Below, in pieces: positions 50,371-60,850 of a DNA stretch of 64,000 nucleotides. The position numbers and the translations under genes were made by a program. The DNA lies in NCBI GenBank assembly GCA_961205875.1, contig OY540811.1, positions 19,027,248-19,091,247 on the forward strand, read 5' to 3'. How positions within the stretch are numbered: the stretch's first letter is position 1; each line of letters begins with the position of its first letter. The DNA is from Sialis fuliginosa. Taxonomy: Eukaryota; Arthropoda; Insecta; Megaloptera; Sialidae. Under the pieces are notes generated by a model. It made no database searches and had not been told where the DNA came from. It saw only the letters and a list, made by a program, of their open reading frames with translations.

Positions 50371-50820
50371 ATGCGGAAGTGTGTCTGTCTCTCAGTCTGT
50401 TTGTCTTTCTGTTTGTCTCCGTCTGAGGAAGGATATAGGCTACTTTGTATCCAGAAAATTCAACTCCTAAAGAATTGCAATGTGTTGGAAAAGTTTGTAG
50501 GGGGAAAACATTTTATATTCAATATTTTACCACCCGTCACATAAAAAGGGTTGCAATTGGTTTTATTCGATCCGGCGGAAAAATACCACAGGGGTGGGGG
50601 TTTGAAGGGGGTGAAAAACCTCCTATCTCGCATAGGAGCCGAGATATTTACGATTTTGTATAGTGAATGAAAACCAAAAAATATATAAATTTAATATTTC
50701 ACCCCCTTTTTACATATAAATGGTTGTAATTAGATTTATTCGATCCGGCGGAAAAAATATCACGGGGATGGTGGTTTCGAAGTTCATGCGAGCGAAGCCG
50801 CGGGTAACAGCTACTAATAT
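50371..50820 (+). repeat. Dispersed repeat family C, main copy
   Basis: A TCTGTCTCTCAGTCTG microsatellite is followed by two similar modules, each with ATTTNACC, CCGGCGGAAAAATA and a CACNGGG..GTGG tail (about 50525-50620 and 50693-50775). The copy ends GCGAGCGAAGCCGCGGGTAACAG (split here at 20 for reading: GCGAGCGAAGCCGCGGGTAA then CAG) and CTACTAATATATAAA, a terminus very widespread in insects as far as I know. The 50445-50663 frame is incidental. Confidence 0.65.
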
Positions 50821-51164
50821 ATAAAAACGAAAATCCATCTGTTTTTTATGTCTCAATCAAGCAAGAACTAATAATCAGATTAACTTATCACTTTATGTCA
50901 GGATAGTAAAGACCAAAGATTAAAAAATATATAAATAAAAATAGATATGTAAAAGCATCCTGCAATAATTCAACAATTTCAATAGTAAAATATATAAGTA
51001 TAGTTTTCGACAAATTATCACAATATGGAAAATATGAAGAACTATTTTGTATTGGTTGACTTTTAAATAACTACAGAATTTTAATAATAGAACTAAAATA
51101 AAACTATAAGTCAATTGTTATATCAAAAATGCACGAGTATTGAGAAATATTCACCCGCTGGTCG
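50821..51164. other. AT-rich non-coding sequence
   Basis: No feature recognised. Confidence 0.5.
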
Positions 51165-51182
51165 TAGTTTGGGAACCACTGC
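51150..51182 (-). repeat. hAT-like terminal sequence
   Basis: On the minus strand CAGTGGTTCCCAAACTACG, a hAT-type end, followed by ACCAGCGGGTG. The partner end was not found. Confidence 0.45.
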
Positions 51183-51802
51183 CTTAAGTGTTAAAATTAT
51201 TTTGAGAAGTTTTATTACATTTCCGTCATGAATATGTATTGTGTATATGGTAAATATTTCAAAGCATTTATTTATTTATCATTAATATATGTTTTCTCTG
51301 CGAATCTCAAATTGAGGATCTTTGATAATTCCATAAAAAAATAATTCCCTTTTTAAATTCCAGCTCCGTAAATTGCATTCACCCCTGTATTTAGAATGTA
51401 AGGGTATGTTGTTCTGTCGTATCCACCTGTGCAAGGTTGTAATGAAAAATTGTAGATTTGACGATTAAACCCTTTGTGGTCCCTAAGGAACACGTGCGTG
51501 TGCTTGTATATATATGTGTGTTTAGGATTGTACTACACGGATTTATTCTCGCTGCAAAGTTGTTTTGAATTTTAAATTGATATTTAGATACAAACGTCGT
51601 ATTTAAATGTGCATTGTTATACTGAAGTACATACATAAATAAGGTTAAGTACCTACCTAACTAAACAATCAGCAATATTATTTATTCTTTTGTTTTTCAA
51701 TTAAATAAATTAAATCGGTTTGAAAAAAATGAACTTTAGAAATTAACATAAGAATCGAGAATATTATAGAGAAAATGATAATCGGTATTACTTAAAATCA
51801 AA
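51183..51802. other. AT-rich non-coding sequence
   Basis: No exon or repeat recognised; the 81-codon minus-strand frame at 51391-51636 has no domain. Confidence 0.5.
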
Positions 51803-52225
51803 CCTTGTTTCCACGAGTTTAGTGCTAATCATTTGTACTAACCATTTACACCAATATCGGGACATGTAAACCCAAAGTATTGGTACTAACAATAAGTGTC
51901 AGTAAAAATGTGAGTGAGAGTGAATAAAAGTGAATCCTATTTACTAGACAAGTAGGCATTCCACCACTGCTTCTCACTACTCTCAGCGTTCACTTTGTCC
52001 TGTGAGAACGGCCCAGTCCGGAGGTCAGTGCAAGTCAAGGGAGATACTTTTTTTAACAAACACGTCCATCGTGAATTGATATCATTGCACATTGCACACT
52101 AATCACTAACGGTGCCGGGTTCACACTTCCAACTAGTGTAAACTTCTCTTCTCACCTTGAAAGTGCTGAGTGCTTAGAGTAACAGGTTAGTACTAATGAT
52201 TAACACTAAATTCGTGTAAACAAGG
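51803..52225. mobile_element. 423-bp TIR element (MITE-like)
   Basis: The left end CCTTGTTTCCACGAGTTTAG and TGCTAATCATTTGTACTAAC are mirrored at the right end by the inverse of CCTTGTTTACACGAATTTAG and TGTTAATCATTAGTACTAAC, giving a TIR of about 41 bp with five mismatches. The interior is unusually GC-balanced, with repeated GTGAGTGAGAGTGAA and TCACTACTCTCAGCGTTCAC words that may themselves pair. No transposase frame. Confidence 0.75.
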
Positions 52226-53593
52226 CTTTAGTACGGCGTAAAATTATCATACAATTAAAAATGCTTCACAACTTAACTTCAAAAAACATCAATGTTATAA
52301 ATCGACAATTTAAGATTACTACGAACTTATATTTCGTTGATTATGTTAACTCAAATCACGTAATGGTTTTAGTTAAAAATAAATCCTTTATATAGTATTT
52401 ACAATTGCTTATTGAATCATTTATTCAAAAACAACTACAATGTGATTAAAATCATTACGAAAACAATCGTGCACCTCCAGAAAACGCAATAAAACATGCA
52501 GGCTAGCAGCAACCACAAGCTTTAGTTTCCTCAAAACGACACAAGGGGCGCAATTGAAACATAACACCAAGCCACTAATCTTGTTGTGAGGTGTTATAAT
52601 ACGAAATTTGATAAATTCCCAAGAGGTTAAAATCCGTTACCTCATATGTATATGTATACGCTCTATTGTATATACACAAAACATAATTTGCATACATGAA
52701 TATCAGTGGTACCAAATATTTTAACCAAGAACAATGTTAAATGAATATTATACAAGCTTGATATAATCATTAATATTCTATCTAGAATTATAAGTGTAAG
52801 CTGTTCATTCCTCTTCAAAGTTTCGCTATGAATTTCCGCGAGTATCTTCGAGATAGATAAATATGTATTTTTGAAGATACCAGTATCTATAAATCATATT
52901 GGAAACATTAAAACCTATTTTACTTTTTTCTATAATATTCTACATTAAAAACTAAAATCTATACATAAGGTACTGGCACCATTTTAAGAGTAAGATTTAC
53001 TGTTTTTTTATTGATGGGCTTCTTTTTTGTAATTTTAATGAACTTATGTTACTTATAAAACAACTATCTAGTTTGTTTTTTAAATTATCACTATCTCTAG
53101 TAATGGATAAAGTAAAACCAATAATGAGGATCTAGACACTGGTTAATGATTACAAAATAATAATTACTACGACACTAAAGTTATAAAATAAAGAATCGTT
53201 AAATTTGAAACAATGTAAAGCAGATGCTATGCTAATATAATAATTAATTAATAGATTACACTAATAATTATTTTAAATGCCCACTACTTTGACACCCATT
53301 GGCCAATTGATATCAAATTAAGCTGTTTTACAGTTAAGTGTATGATTCGGTAATGACAGTAATCAAATATCAAAAAATATTTCTGATTTAGTATTAGTAC
53401 ATTTAATTAAACAAGAATTCAACACTGGGGTATGATTCAAGACTGATGCCCCAAAGAATATAATATATTTTAAGAGTTTGAATAGTAAGATTAAAGACGT
53501 TCGAGAAATTAGTAAATTATTATTAACCGATCTATTATAATAACGATCAAACGTAGCAGTGACATTAACGAATGGCACGAGAGAAGTATCACA
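52226..53593. other. AT-rich non-coding sequence
   Basis: CAGTGGTACCAAATATTTTAACC near 52705 may be another decayed hAT end. Nothing coding recognised. Confidence 0.45.
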
Positions 53594-53672
53594 ATGGTGG
53601 GGGTGCGGTGCATACCTACATGCTTAATGTGGCTGGTCGCCTTGGTTTTTTTCGAATTCAGCATATACGCGA
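53594..53672 (+). CDS. Candidate signal-peptide exon (weak)
   Basis: An ATG in a good insect context (TCACAATGG) opens a frame with a short polar start, M-V-G-V-R-C, a hydrophobic core C-L-M-W-L-V-A-L-V-F-F, and a cleavage-like I-Y-A-S-E-A. A possible donor GA|GTGAAG falls one base into codon 27 (phase 1), the phase usual for signal-peptide exons of Ig-superfamily genes and the same phase as the acceptor at 6005. Being 47 kb downstream of that exon on the same strand it cannot be its signal exon. It could start a neighbouring or paralogous gene, or an alternative transcript. The donor is weak, and the open frame simply reads on to 53821, so chance remains likely. Confidence 0.25.
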
Positions 53673-53821
53673 GTGAAGCCGAAGCTATAAGCAAGATATT
53701 AAAATATTACCTTACAAAAATCACAAGAAAATTTATGTTAGTATTCTGTTTATACTTTTATAACATGTACACGCCTTTAGAATTGTTTCAAAGTGTTGGT
53801 TATATATTATGGAAGAAGTGA

Positions 53822-54104
53822 AGAAAGATTATTACTCATGTATGTGCATGTGCATAGCTTTCGAGAATTTTGTCATACCTGAGTGGAAAGTTTTGTACTT
53901 ATAAGTACTTTAGTTAATCGACATTTCATGTTAAAGTACTACAAGATTAAAGTCACATTCATTTTTTGTTATCCATAAAGCAGAAATATATGTATTCGAT
54001 GCCATACTTATGTGATTAAATAATACTTAGAGCATATATGTAATACGTACTGTGGTTTTTATAAATAAATGCATTAATTACAAAAAAAAATTGTTATTTG
54101 ATTC
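53822..54104. other. AT-rich non-coding sequence
   Basis: No feature recognised. Confidence 0.5.
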
Positions 54105-54480
54105 GTACGGGAGTTAATATTTCACCCCCTGTCACGTAAAGATGATTGTAATTAGTTTCATTACGCCACCTATCGGAAGTATTTGTACATAAAACTATTT
54201 ATTTTTTATACACACATATTCTGAATATGAGCCAAATCAGACCATAAATACACATCTTCGTAAATATTTTGACGCCGACGCCCACCTACCGGACCTATTT
54301 TTTGTAAAAATATTTATTTCCATTTAACCAACATACACATATTCTGAATATGAACCAATGCAGACCATATATACACATACATTCTCGACCCCAGCGCCAC
54401 CTACCGTGTCCAGAAAAGATATGGTGTGAATATGGCTTCGATACATCCAGTGGTTTAGGCATGATGATCTCGCGTACATA
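54105..54480 (+). repeat. Family C copy containing a ~118-bp tandem repeat
   Basis: After TTTCACCCCCTGTCACGTAA the phrase CGCCACCTA(T/C)CGG occurs three times (54164, about 54277 and 54399) and ACACATATTCTGAATATGA twice (about 54214 and 54334), giving two and a half units of about 118-120 bp. The copy ends with CGCGATTTTTATATATTAAA, like other insect repeat termini. Confidence 0.65.
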
Positions 54481-54512
54481 CGCGATTTTTATATATTAAA
54501 ATAAGTGAATAA

Positions 54513-56080
54513 TACAGGGTAGTTCAATAGTGCGTCCGGCTTTCCTAGCGCACTTCCCGTAGGAGATAGAAAAAAAAGTTTGGTACATAATATTATTGGT
54601 TTGAAAAGATCAACGTCGTAAAATTATTTTTAACAATACAGAGTGTCCCATTTTTGCGGTATAACAAAAACAAAGATTTTTTTAAATGGAATACCCTGTA
54701 ACGTTTTATGTCTTCCGATGTCATTTTTTAACCTCTACATAAACGTCTGTTCATTTTTTAATTTAATGACAGTGTTGCCAAATTAGAATTTTTTTTCCGA
54801 AAAATAACCCATATTCAGGCTCAACTATAAAAAATCGTAGCGACCTCGTTTTTTTTGAAGTGATGAATTTTTTTAACAATAATGTTAGTCCAGGTAAAGA
54901 GTAACATTTTGATAATAAACAATTTTAATTTAGTTCTACAGGGTGTTCATAAAAAAATTCCAAAGTTTGCAATCTTCAAAATGATAAAATTATTTTTTTT
55001 CAAATGTGACTACCCTTTTTTTATTTCACTATTCGATGGGTTTTTTTCTCCTTTTCAATTTGTATAGGAGATATCTTATGTCTAAACCCCATATTTTCTG
55101 AGATATTCAATAATTTTCACAAAAGTAACCATTTCACCACGTTTTTATACACCGAAGTAGGCTGTGCTGATGCAAAACAAATGCCAAAATGTAAATACTT
55201 AAGTATCAATGTAACATTTGATTAAATTTTATAATTAAAACGGATAATACTTATGTAATAAAATTATTTATTTTATTCAAAAAACTATGATAAGTAACAA
55301 AATTGAAAATACATATAAAAGATAAAAGACTACAATAAATGTTCGAAATGTCTTCCATTTTCATCCAGGCACAAATCAATTTACCGGCATTTGTTTTGTA
55401 ATTGTTTCGTATTTATTTTGCATCAGCACAGCCTACTTCGGTGTATAAAAACGTGGTGAAATGGTTACTTTTGTGAAAATTATTGAATATCTCAGAAAAT
55501 ATGGGGTTTAGACATAAGATATCCCCTATACAAATTGAAAAGGAGAAAAAAACCCATCGAATAGTGAAATAAAAAAAGGGTAGTCACATTTGAAAAAAAT
55601 GAGTTTTATCATTTTGAAGATTGCAAACTTTGGAATTTTTTTATTAACACCCTGTAGAACTAAATTAAAATTGTTTATTATCAAAATGTTACTCTTTACC
55701 TGGACTAACATTATTGTTAAAAAAATTCATCACTTCAAAAAAAACGAGGTCGCTACGATTTTTTATAGTTGAGCCTGAATATGGGTTATTTTTCGGAAAT
55801 AAAATTCTAATTTGGCAACACTGTCATTAAATTAAAAAATGAACAGACGTTTATGTAGAGGTTAAAAAATGACATCGGAAGACATAAAACGTTACAGGGT
55901 ATTCCATTTAAAAAAATCTTTGTTTTTGTTATACCGCAAAAATGGGACACTCTGTATTGTTAAAAATAATTTTACGACGTTGATCTTTTCAAACCAATAA
56001 TATTATGTACCAAACTTTTTTTTCTATCTCCTACGGGAAGTGCGCTAGGAAAGCCGGACGCACTATTGAACTACCCTGTA
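54513..56080. mobile_element. 1.57 kb young foldback transposon with near-identical arms
   Basis: The element runs from TACAGGGTAGTTCAATAGTG to the exact inverse. Its arms of about 660 bases (to about 55175 and from about 55415) differ at only a handful of positions, so the two strands contain almost the same 61-codon open frame (54882-55067 plus, 55526-55711 minus). If transcribed, the arms would make a very long RNA hairpin. Inside each arm further CAGGGT-type boundaries occur (CAGAGTGTCCC near 54638, ACCCTGTA near 54696, CAGGGTGTTCATAA near 54939), suggesting the arm was assembled from nested ends. The flanking TA is consistent with a TA target site. The loop of about 240 bases is asymmetric and holds a transposase remnant. 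Confidence 0.85.
55330..55380 (-). pseudogene. 3' end remnant of a DDE-type (IS630/Tc1/mariner-like) transposase
   Basis: On the minus strand the loop of the foldback reads I-D-L then C-L-D-E-N-G-R-H-F-E-H-L-L and a stop, followed by A/T-rich sequence with AATAAA signals. A C-terminus of the form C-x-x-x-N-G-x-H-F-E-H-L-L-stop is characteristic, from my knowledge, of a widespread arthropod transposase group with a DUF4817-type N-terminal helix-turn-helix and a DDE endonuclease domain. Only about 16 codons remain; an in-frame stop (TAA) lies two codons upstream. It identifies the probable autonomous parent of the foldback. The reading is by motif only. Confidence 0.5.
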
Positions 56081-58788
56081 TAGAGTTATTGATGCGATTT
56101 CTAATTAATTATAAGTTAAAAAAATTATCTTTAAAACTATTGATACCAATAAAACCAGGATTTTAATCAACTTCTTAATTTCAAATATCTTATTAAAACA
56201 AAATTATATACGTACATATAAATCAATAAACCAAAAATCACAGCACGACTACCTCAATACGTTCAGGTATTTCAACGAGAAAACTATACATACAAAGCGC
56301 GTTTTCTTGCATACCTGTATGTTATCCGGAAGTAGTAGAGACAGGGCGGGAAAACGACAAAGGAAGTTGCAGAGATAGCGGAAACCTGGGTCAAACAAGT
56401 CTCGGAGAGAGAAAACATCCACATTTGTACGTTGTCATAAATTCTCAAAAGGACGCTTTTCCTCTTCCTGGTTTTCTTTCGTTTTGAGATGATCTAGGGC
56501 ATGGAAGAGCGAATGATATAGATCTGCATAATGGAGTTACACTGTATTAAGATGGTTATGTGTTTTCTCTTCTGTTTTTTTGCTTGTTGCTGATCTTATT
56601 TTTATACGACTTTATGATGTTTTCTTAAAACCGTCGGTATGATTTTATTTCAAGGTACCAAATTCTATGGTTCTAAAATACTCATACCTATATACAATAT
56701 ACATAGTAATATCTTCTTATCGCTCTTAATTTGTAGATAAATCTCTTAGTTTTAGTGAGTTAAAGAATTCAAAACAAAAAATTGAAGATTGATTTACTTT
56801 TTATTTATATAAGCTGAGCTATATTATTCTTAAACGTATCATTTAATACAGTAGAGGTGAATAATCATTATAAAATATTGTATCCGGCTCATGCTATAAA
56901 TAAATAAATGTTATTAATCTGTCCCATTTTGTATTTGAGGTAAGATATTGTTATTTTAATTTCATTTTACAGAGCTTTGTAATTTCGTGTAAAATCAACA
57001 AAGTGAGATCGTAAAAGTGTTTTGTAGCGCAAAATCTATATTTTCATTTTCGGAAATTACGAAGTTGCAGGATAATGAAGCAAAAACAAAAAAATTCAAA
57101 TATTTTTCAACTTTGACAGTGTGCAAGGGGTTGATTTTTGATACTATTTGAAAGCTTTGAATTTTTTCTGTGACTATCTTTAATTAACAATAAATTCAAT
57201 TTTAGAGTGAAAATAACATAGATAGTATATACAACATACAACAAAAAATTGCACAACGCGTTTAATATTGTTTCATTTGGTCCGCCAGTTAAAAAGTTAA
57301 CCCATTCCTAATTAGTAAAATAACGCACGAAATATTATATAAACATAATAAGATTAACCTCTTTTTGAAATCTCTGTATCTAAAAAATACTTCATTGCGC
57401 CATTTGAAATTCATTTTATCAGTGAATAAAATAATTAAAGCTATACAACACCTTTCGTTTGTGTATAAAAAATATATTTAATTTCACAGTACCTCGACAT
57501 ATGCGAGATTACATAATAATAAAAACCACATAGCCTTATTTCTATTCAAATATGACCGCAGCAAACGCAAAAATAATAACACCGACGTATACAATTATAT
57601 ATAAATATCACTCCACATACCATGTATGAATCATACATAGTATTTGTAATGTAACGTCTCCATAATTCTTTACACCGTATGCAGCTAGCTTCATGGCAAA
57701 CTCGAAACTGTAATAAATATTCATAAATCTCAACACACACACACACTCATGCACGCTTAGTTCTGCCATTTTGTTGTTGCAGATGCAAACAGATGGAACA
57801 ACAGCACCAGCGAAAGACTCATGTGAAGTCTAAATTGTTTCACACGGTCGTTTTTGCTTGTTACATCTGTGATGTGTTTTTAAGTCAACGTGGCTTTGTT
57901 ATGATACCTTGTTTATATGATAATTTTATATAGACTAATTTTAACGTAAACGCTCCCCGGGTGAAAATTTTATAAAATTCTATGTTTTAAAAAGATTGGA
58001 AATATAAAAAAAAATTAAAATAAAAATAACAGAATTTGTTACTGTTTTTAAAATATTTTCGACAACGTACCAAAATTACTTACTCGCATTGAAAATGAAA
58101 ATTGATGTAAATGACCATCGAGATGATAATTTAAGGATTTAAACTTTTGATATGTTGTGGCGGGTAATCAGTACCATCTATTGGTGTTACACATATTTTC
58201 GTAGTTACGTTAGTACACTTATTAATCTATCCGTATGAACGTTCCCCTACTTAAGAAATAATCGCTAAAATGTTTTTAAACAGACTTACATACATATACT
58301 TCAGTAGGAATGTATAGAATTTAAAATAAAGTACCTAAACATTTATATAATTTAAAAATTATTCTCGAATAATTCAACAATTTTACCTTGTAACAAACAA
58401 AATCTCTTAATATAATATATTTTTTGTTAGTGATACTAAAATTTCGTAATGACTTTCTTTTTTGTTAAATAATATAATTTAGTCCACCCATAGTTATTTA
58501 ATGTTTACAGTCAGTGATGCAAGTGTGAAAAGTTTCCATTGAAAAATTTCATAACTTTTCAATTTCACTGAAAGTTTTTATTCCCCTGTGAAAATTTTCA
58601 AATTTTTGAAAAGTTTTGTTCATAAGTTTTTTTTAGCTGATACTACTTACTTTAGCTAAAGTAATACAAGACAATACACAAGTTTCAAAAAGTAACATAT
58701 ATTGTGTATACAAAATTTCAAGACAATTGAACATTGGGAAATGGATGAAAAATTGGTTACATCAAAACGGGAAAACAAGCCAAGTTAA
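56081..58788. other. AT-rich non-coding sequence
   Basis: A patch at 56310-56440 is less AT-rich, with GACAGGGCGGGAAAACGAC, and shows no repeat or domain. Near 58511 CAGTGATGCAAGTGTGAAAAG resembles a hAT end and is followed by AAAATTTTC/GAAAAGTTTT words in both orientations. A (CA)n run of about 14 bases is at 57733. Nothing coding recognised. Confidence 0.45.
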
Positions 58789-59070
58789 TAAAAAAACATC
58801 TGCCAAGAAAATGCACAGTGCTTCCTCGTGCTAAATTCACCAAAGGTAGTTAATTATTCAATAATTTAAAAAAAACCGATAGTGTTTATATAAATTGCCT
58901 GGAATTGGTTAACCATTTAATTTTTATACAATTTTACTAAAAAATATTCGTTTTTTTCTTAAAACGCACCTGATTATTTATTCATAATTTTTAATTGTTT
59001 GGAAATTTCAATCTAAATCTAAATTTATGCAAATGTCAAAATGACATTTAATACTATATATCCAAGCAAT
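58789..59070 (+). repeat. Dispersed repeat family D, copy 4 (5' part)
   Basis: The copy opens ACATCTGCCAAGAAAATGCA, CAGTGCTTCCTCGTGCTAAA and matches copy 2 through GGTTAACCATTTAATTTTTATAC and CAAATGTCAAAATGACA. It stops at about 59065, where the tandem array begins. The 3' half of the family is absent. Confidence 0.75.
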
Positions 59071-59072
59071 AT

Positions 59073-59880
59073 CATAGCCGAAGGCGCACTCGAAGGTCTT
59101 CGGGCATTAGATAGTCTTAAAGATAATGGTGTAAGCTATATTTAAAAAAAAACTGGAGTCTCCTCGATCGCGCCAAGCTGACATATTAACTATTCAACTT
59201 ATTTGTTAAATTTTCAATTTAAATTTCTTAATAATAGCCGAAGGCGCACTCGAAGGTCTTCGGACATTAGATAGTCTTAAAGATAATGGTGTAAGCTATA
59301 TTTAAAAAAAAAACTGGAGTCTCCTCGATCGCGCCAAGCTGACATATTAACTATTCAACTTATTTGTTAAATTTTCAATTTAAATTTCTTAATAATAGCC
59401 GAAGGCGCATTCGCTGGTCTTCGGGCATTAGATAGTCTTAAAGATAATGGTGTAAGCTACATTTAAAAAAAACTGGAGTCTCCTCGATCGCGCCAAGCTG
59501 ACATATTAACTATTCAACTTATTTGTTATATTTTCAATTTAAATTTCTTAATAATAGCCGAAGGCGCATTCGAAGGTCTTCGGACATTAGATAGTCTTAA
59601 AGATAATGGTGTAAGCTATATTGAAATAAAAAACTGGAGTCTCCTCGATCGCGCCAAGCTGACATATTAACTATTCAACTTATTTGTTAAATTTTCAATT
59701 TAAATTTCTTAATAATAGCCGAAGGCGCACTCGAAGGTCTTCGGTCATTTGATGGTCTTAAAGATAATGGTGTAAGCTATATTTAAAAAAAACTGGAGTC
59801 TCCTCGATCGCGCCAAGCTGACATATTAACTATTCAACTTATTTGTTAAATTTTCAATTTATTCGGCTATTATTAAGAAA
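59073..59880 (+). repeat. Tandem array, five units of 159-161 bp
   Basis: Units start with ATAGCCGAAGGCGCA at 59074, 59234, 59395, 59554 and 59715. Each contains GTCTTAAAGATAATGGTGTA, CTGGAGTCTCCTCGATCGCG and TTAACTATTCAACTTATTTG. Units differ by only a few substitutions and by the length of one A run. In every unit the frame from ATA is open for 23 codons, with the pattern I-A-E-G-A-(L/F)-x-G-L-R-x-(L/F)-D-x-L-K-D-N-G-V and then S-Y-I; in unit 4 a change from TTTAAA to TTGAAA extends it to 38 codons. After unit 5 the unit junction reappears inverted (CGGCTATTATTAAGAAA), closing the array like a terminal inverted repeat. Confidence 0.9.
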
Positions 59881-60060
59881 ATGAATATTTTTCATAATCA
59901 TACGTAAAACCGTAAGTACACATTTCAAAATTTATTTACAAGTTATTAAATAGTTATGTAAATATTTTTTTTACAAAAATAAATTCTAATCCCGGGATCA
60001 ATTTTGTTCAATCTTGAAATCCCGGGATTGAAAATTTTGATCGGGACTGCAATCCCTACT
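59881..60060 (-). repeat. Probable transposon end with CCCGGGAT motifs
   Basis: TCCCGGGAT/ATCCCGGGA-type words occur at about 59991 and 60031, with a weaker GATCGGGAC, and the minus strand begins TAGGGATTGCAGTCCCGATC at 60060. Clustered AATCCCGGGATT words close to a CAGGGATTG end are typical of some hAT elements. The other end was not found. Confidence 0.4.
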
Positions 60061-60640
60061 CAAGACGAACCATTTAGTTCGTTTAAAAAAATGTTTTTGT
60101 ATCCATTGTACATACTCAAAGGGCGTTTTTGACGGATTCCATTGTACGAATTTTAATTAACTTTCATCTAAATTGTACATATTTACAGATATTTACAGTA
60201 ATTATAAAGACTTACATGATTAATAAAAAATTAATAAACATTTATTTTTATTGATGCAGGGCTAGTAGTTGTAGATTATAAAAAAAGAATAATACGTAGT
60301 TAACGAAATTAAACTATAACATATTATATAGGTACAAGATAAAAATGTTTATATGTATAAAAATTGTTTTGTTTAAGTAAGAACATAAAAACCATCAACC
60401 AAGCTTACAAAATAAATCGAACCGCATTCAGAACTTTAAGGAATTCACACGTAACGTCCGTCACTGTCTGTTCACCCCTCACCTCAACCCCCATGCGTTA
60501 GAAAACGAATACAAATCTTCAGATCACCCAGCTCGACCCAGAAAATTTCCTGAAGCCAAATTGAAACATCAAATAGTACAGCTATTACACAAACGGTTGC
60601 AGGCTTATACAGAACGTACATTTCCGCCCTCGAAAAACTT
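60061..60640. other. AT-rich non-coding sequence
   Basis: No feature recognised. Confidence 0.5.
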
Positions 60641-60850
60641 TAACCTCTTCCGTTTCCTGTGGAGCGCGCGCTCCGAAATAAATCAGCCCCATTTGTCTTA
60701 GCGGGGGGCATTTCTCACAGAGGGCCGTGTCGTCCCCTCCCTCTTGCACTGACCCCCCTCAACACCCCAAACCTCACTAGCTGTGGGACGCGACAGACCG
60801 TGGCGATTTGCATATATCAAGTTAAAACTCTTTCGCTCTCTCTCGGTTGA
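60641..60850. promoter_or_regulatory. GC-rich island with palindrome and POU octamer, candidate regulatory element
   Basis: This is one of the most GC-rich stretches of the window. It has an exact 14-bp palindrome GGAGCGCGCGCTCC (60661-60674), runs of C, and a perfect POU-factor octamer ATTTGCAT (60806-60813) near its right edge, followed by CTCTTTCGCTCTCTCTCGG (GA-factor-like repeats). No repeat copy or splice-bounded frame was found; the 63-codon frame here is not convincing. An enhancer or alternative promoter inside the intron is a guess. Confidence 0.3.

Noticed and set aside
54882..55067. 61-codon frame repeated almost identically at 55526-55711 on the minus strand
   Set aside because: The duplication is a consequence of the hairpin arms of the transposon; no domain is visible, so it is not a conserved gene pair.
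60659..60850. 63-codon frame in the GC-rich island
   Set aside because: No domain or splice structure; composition follows the C-rich island.
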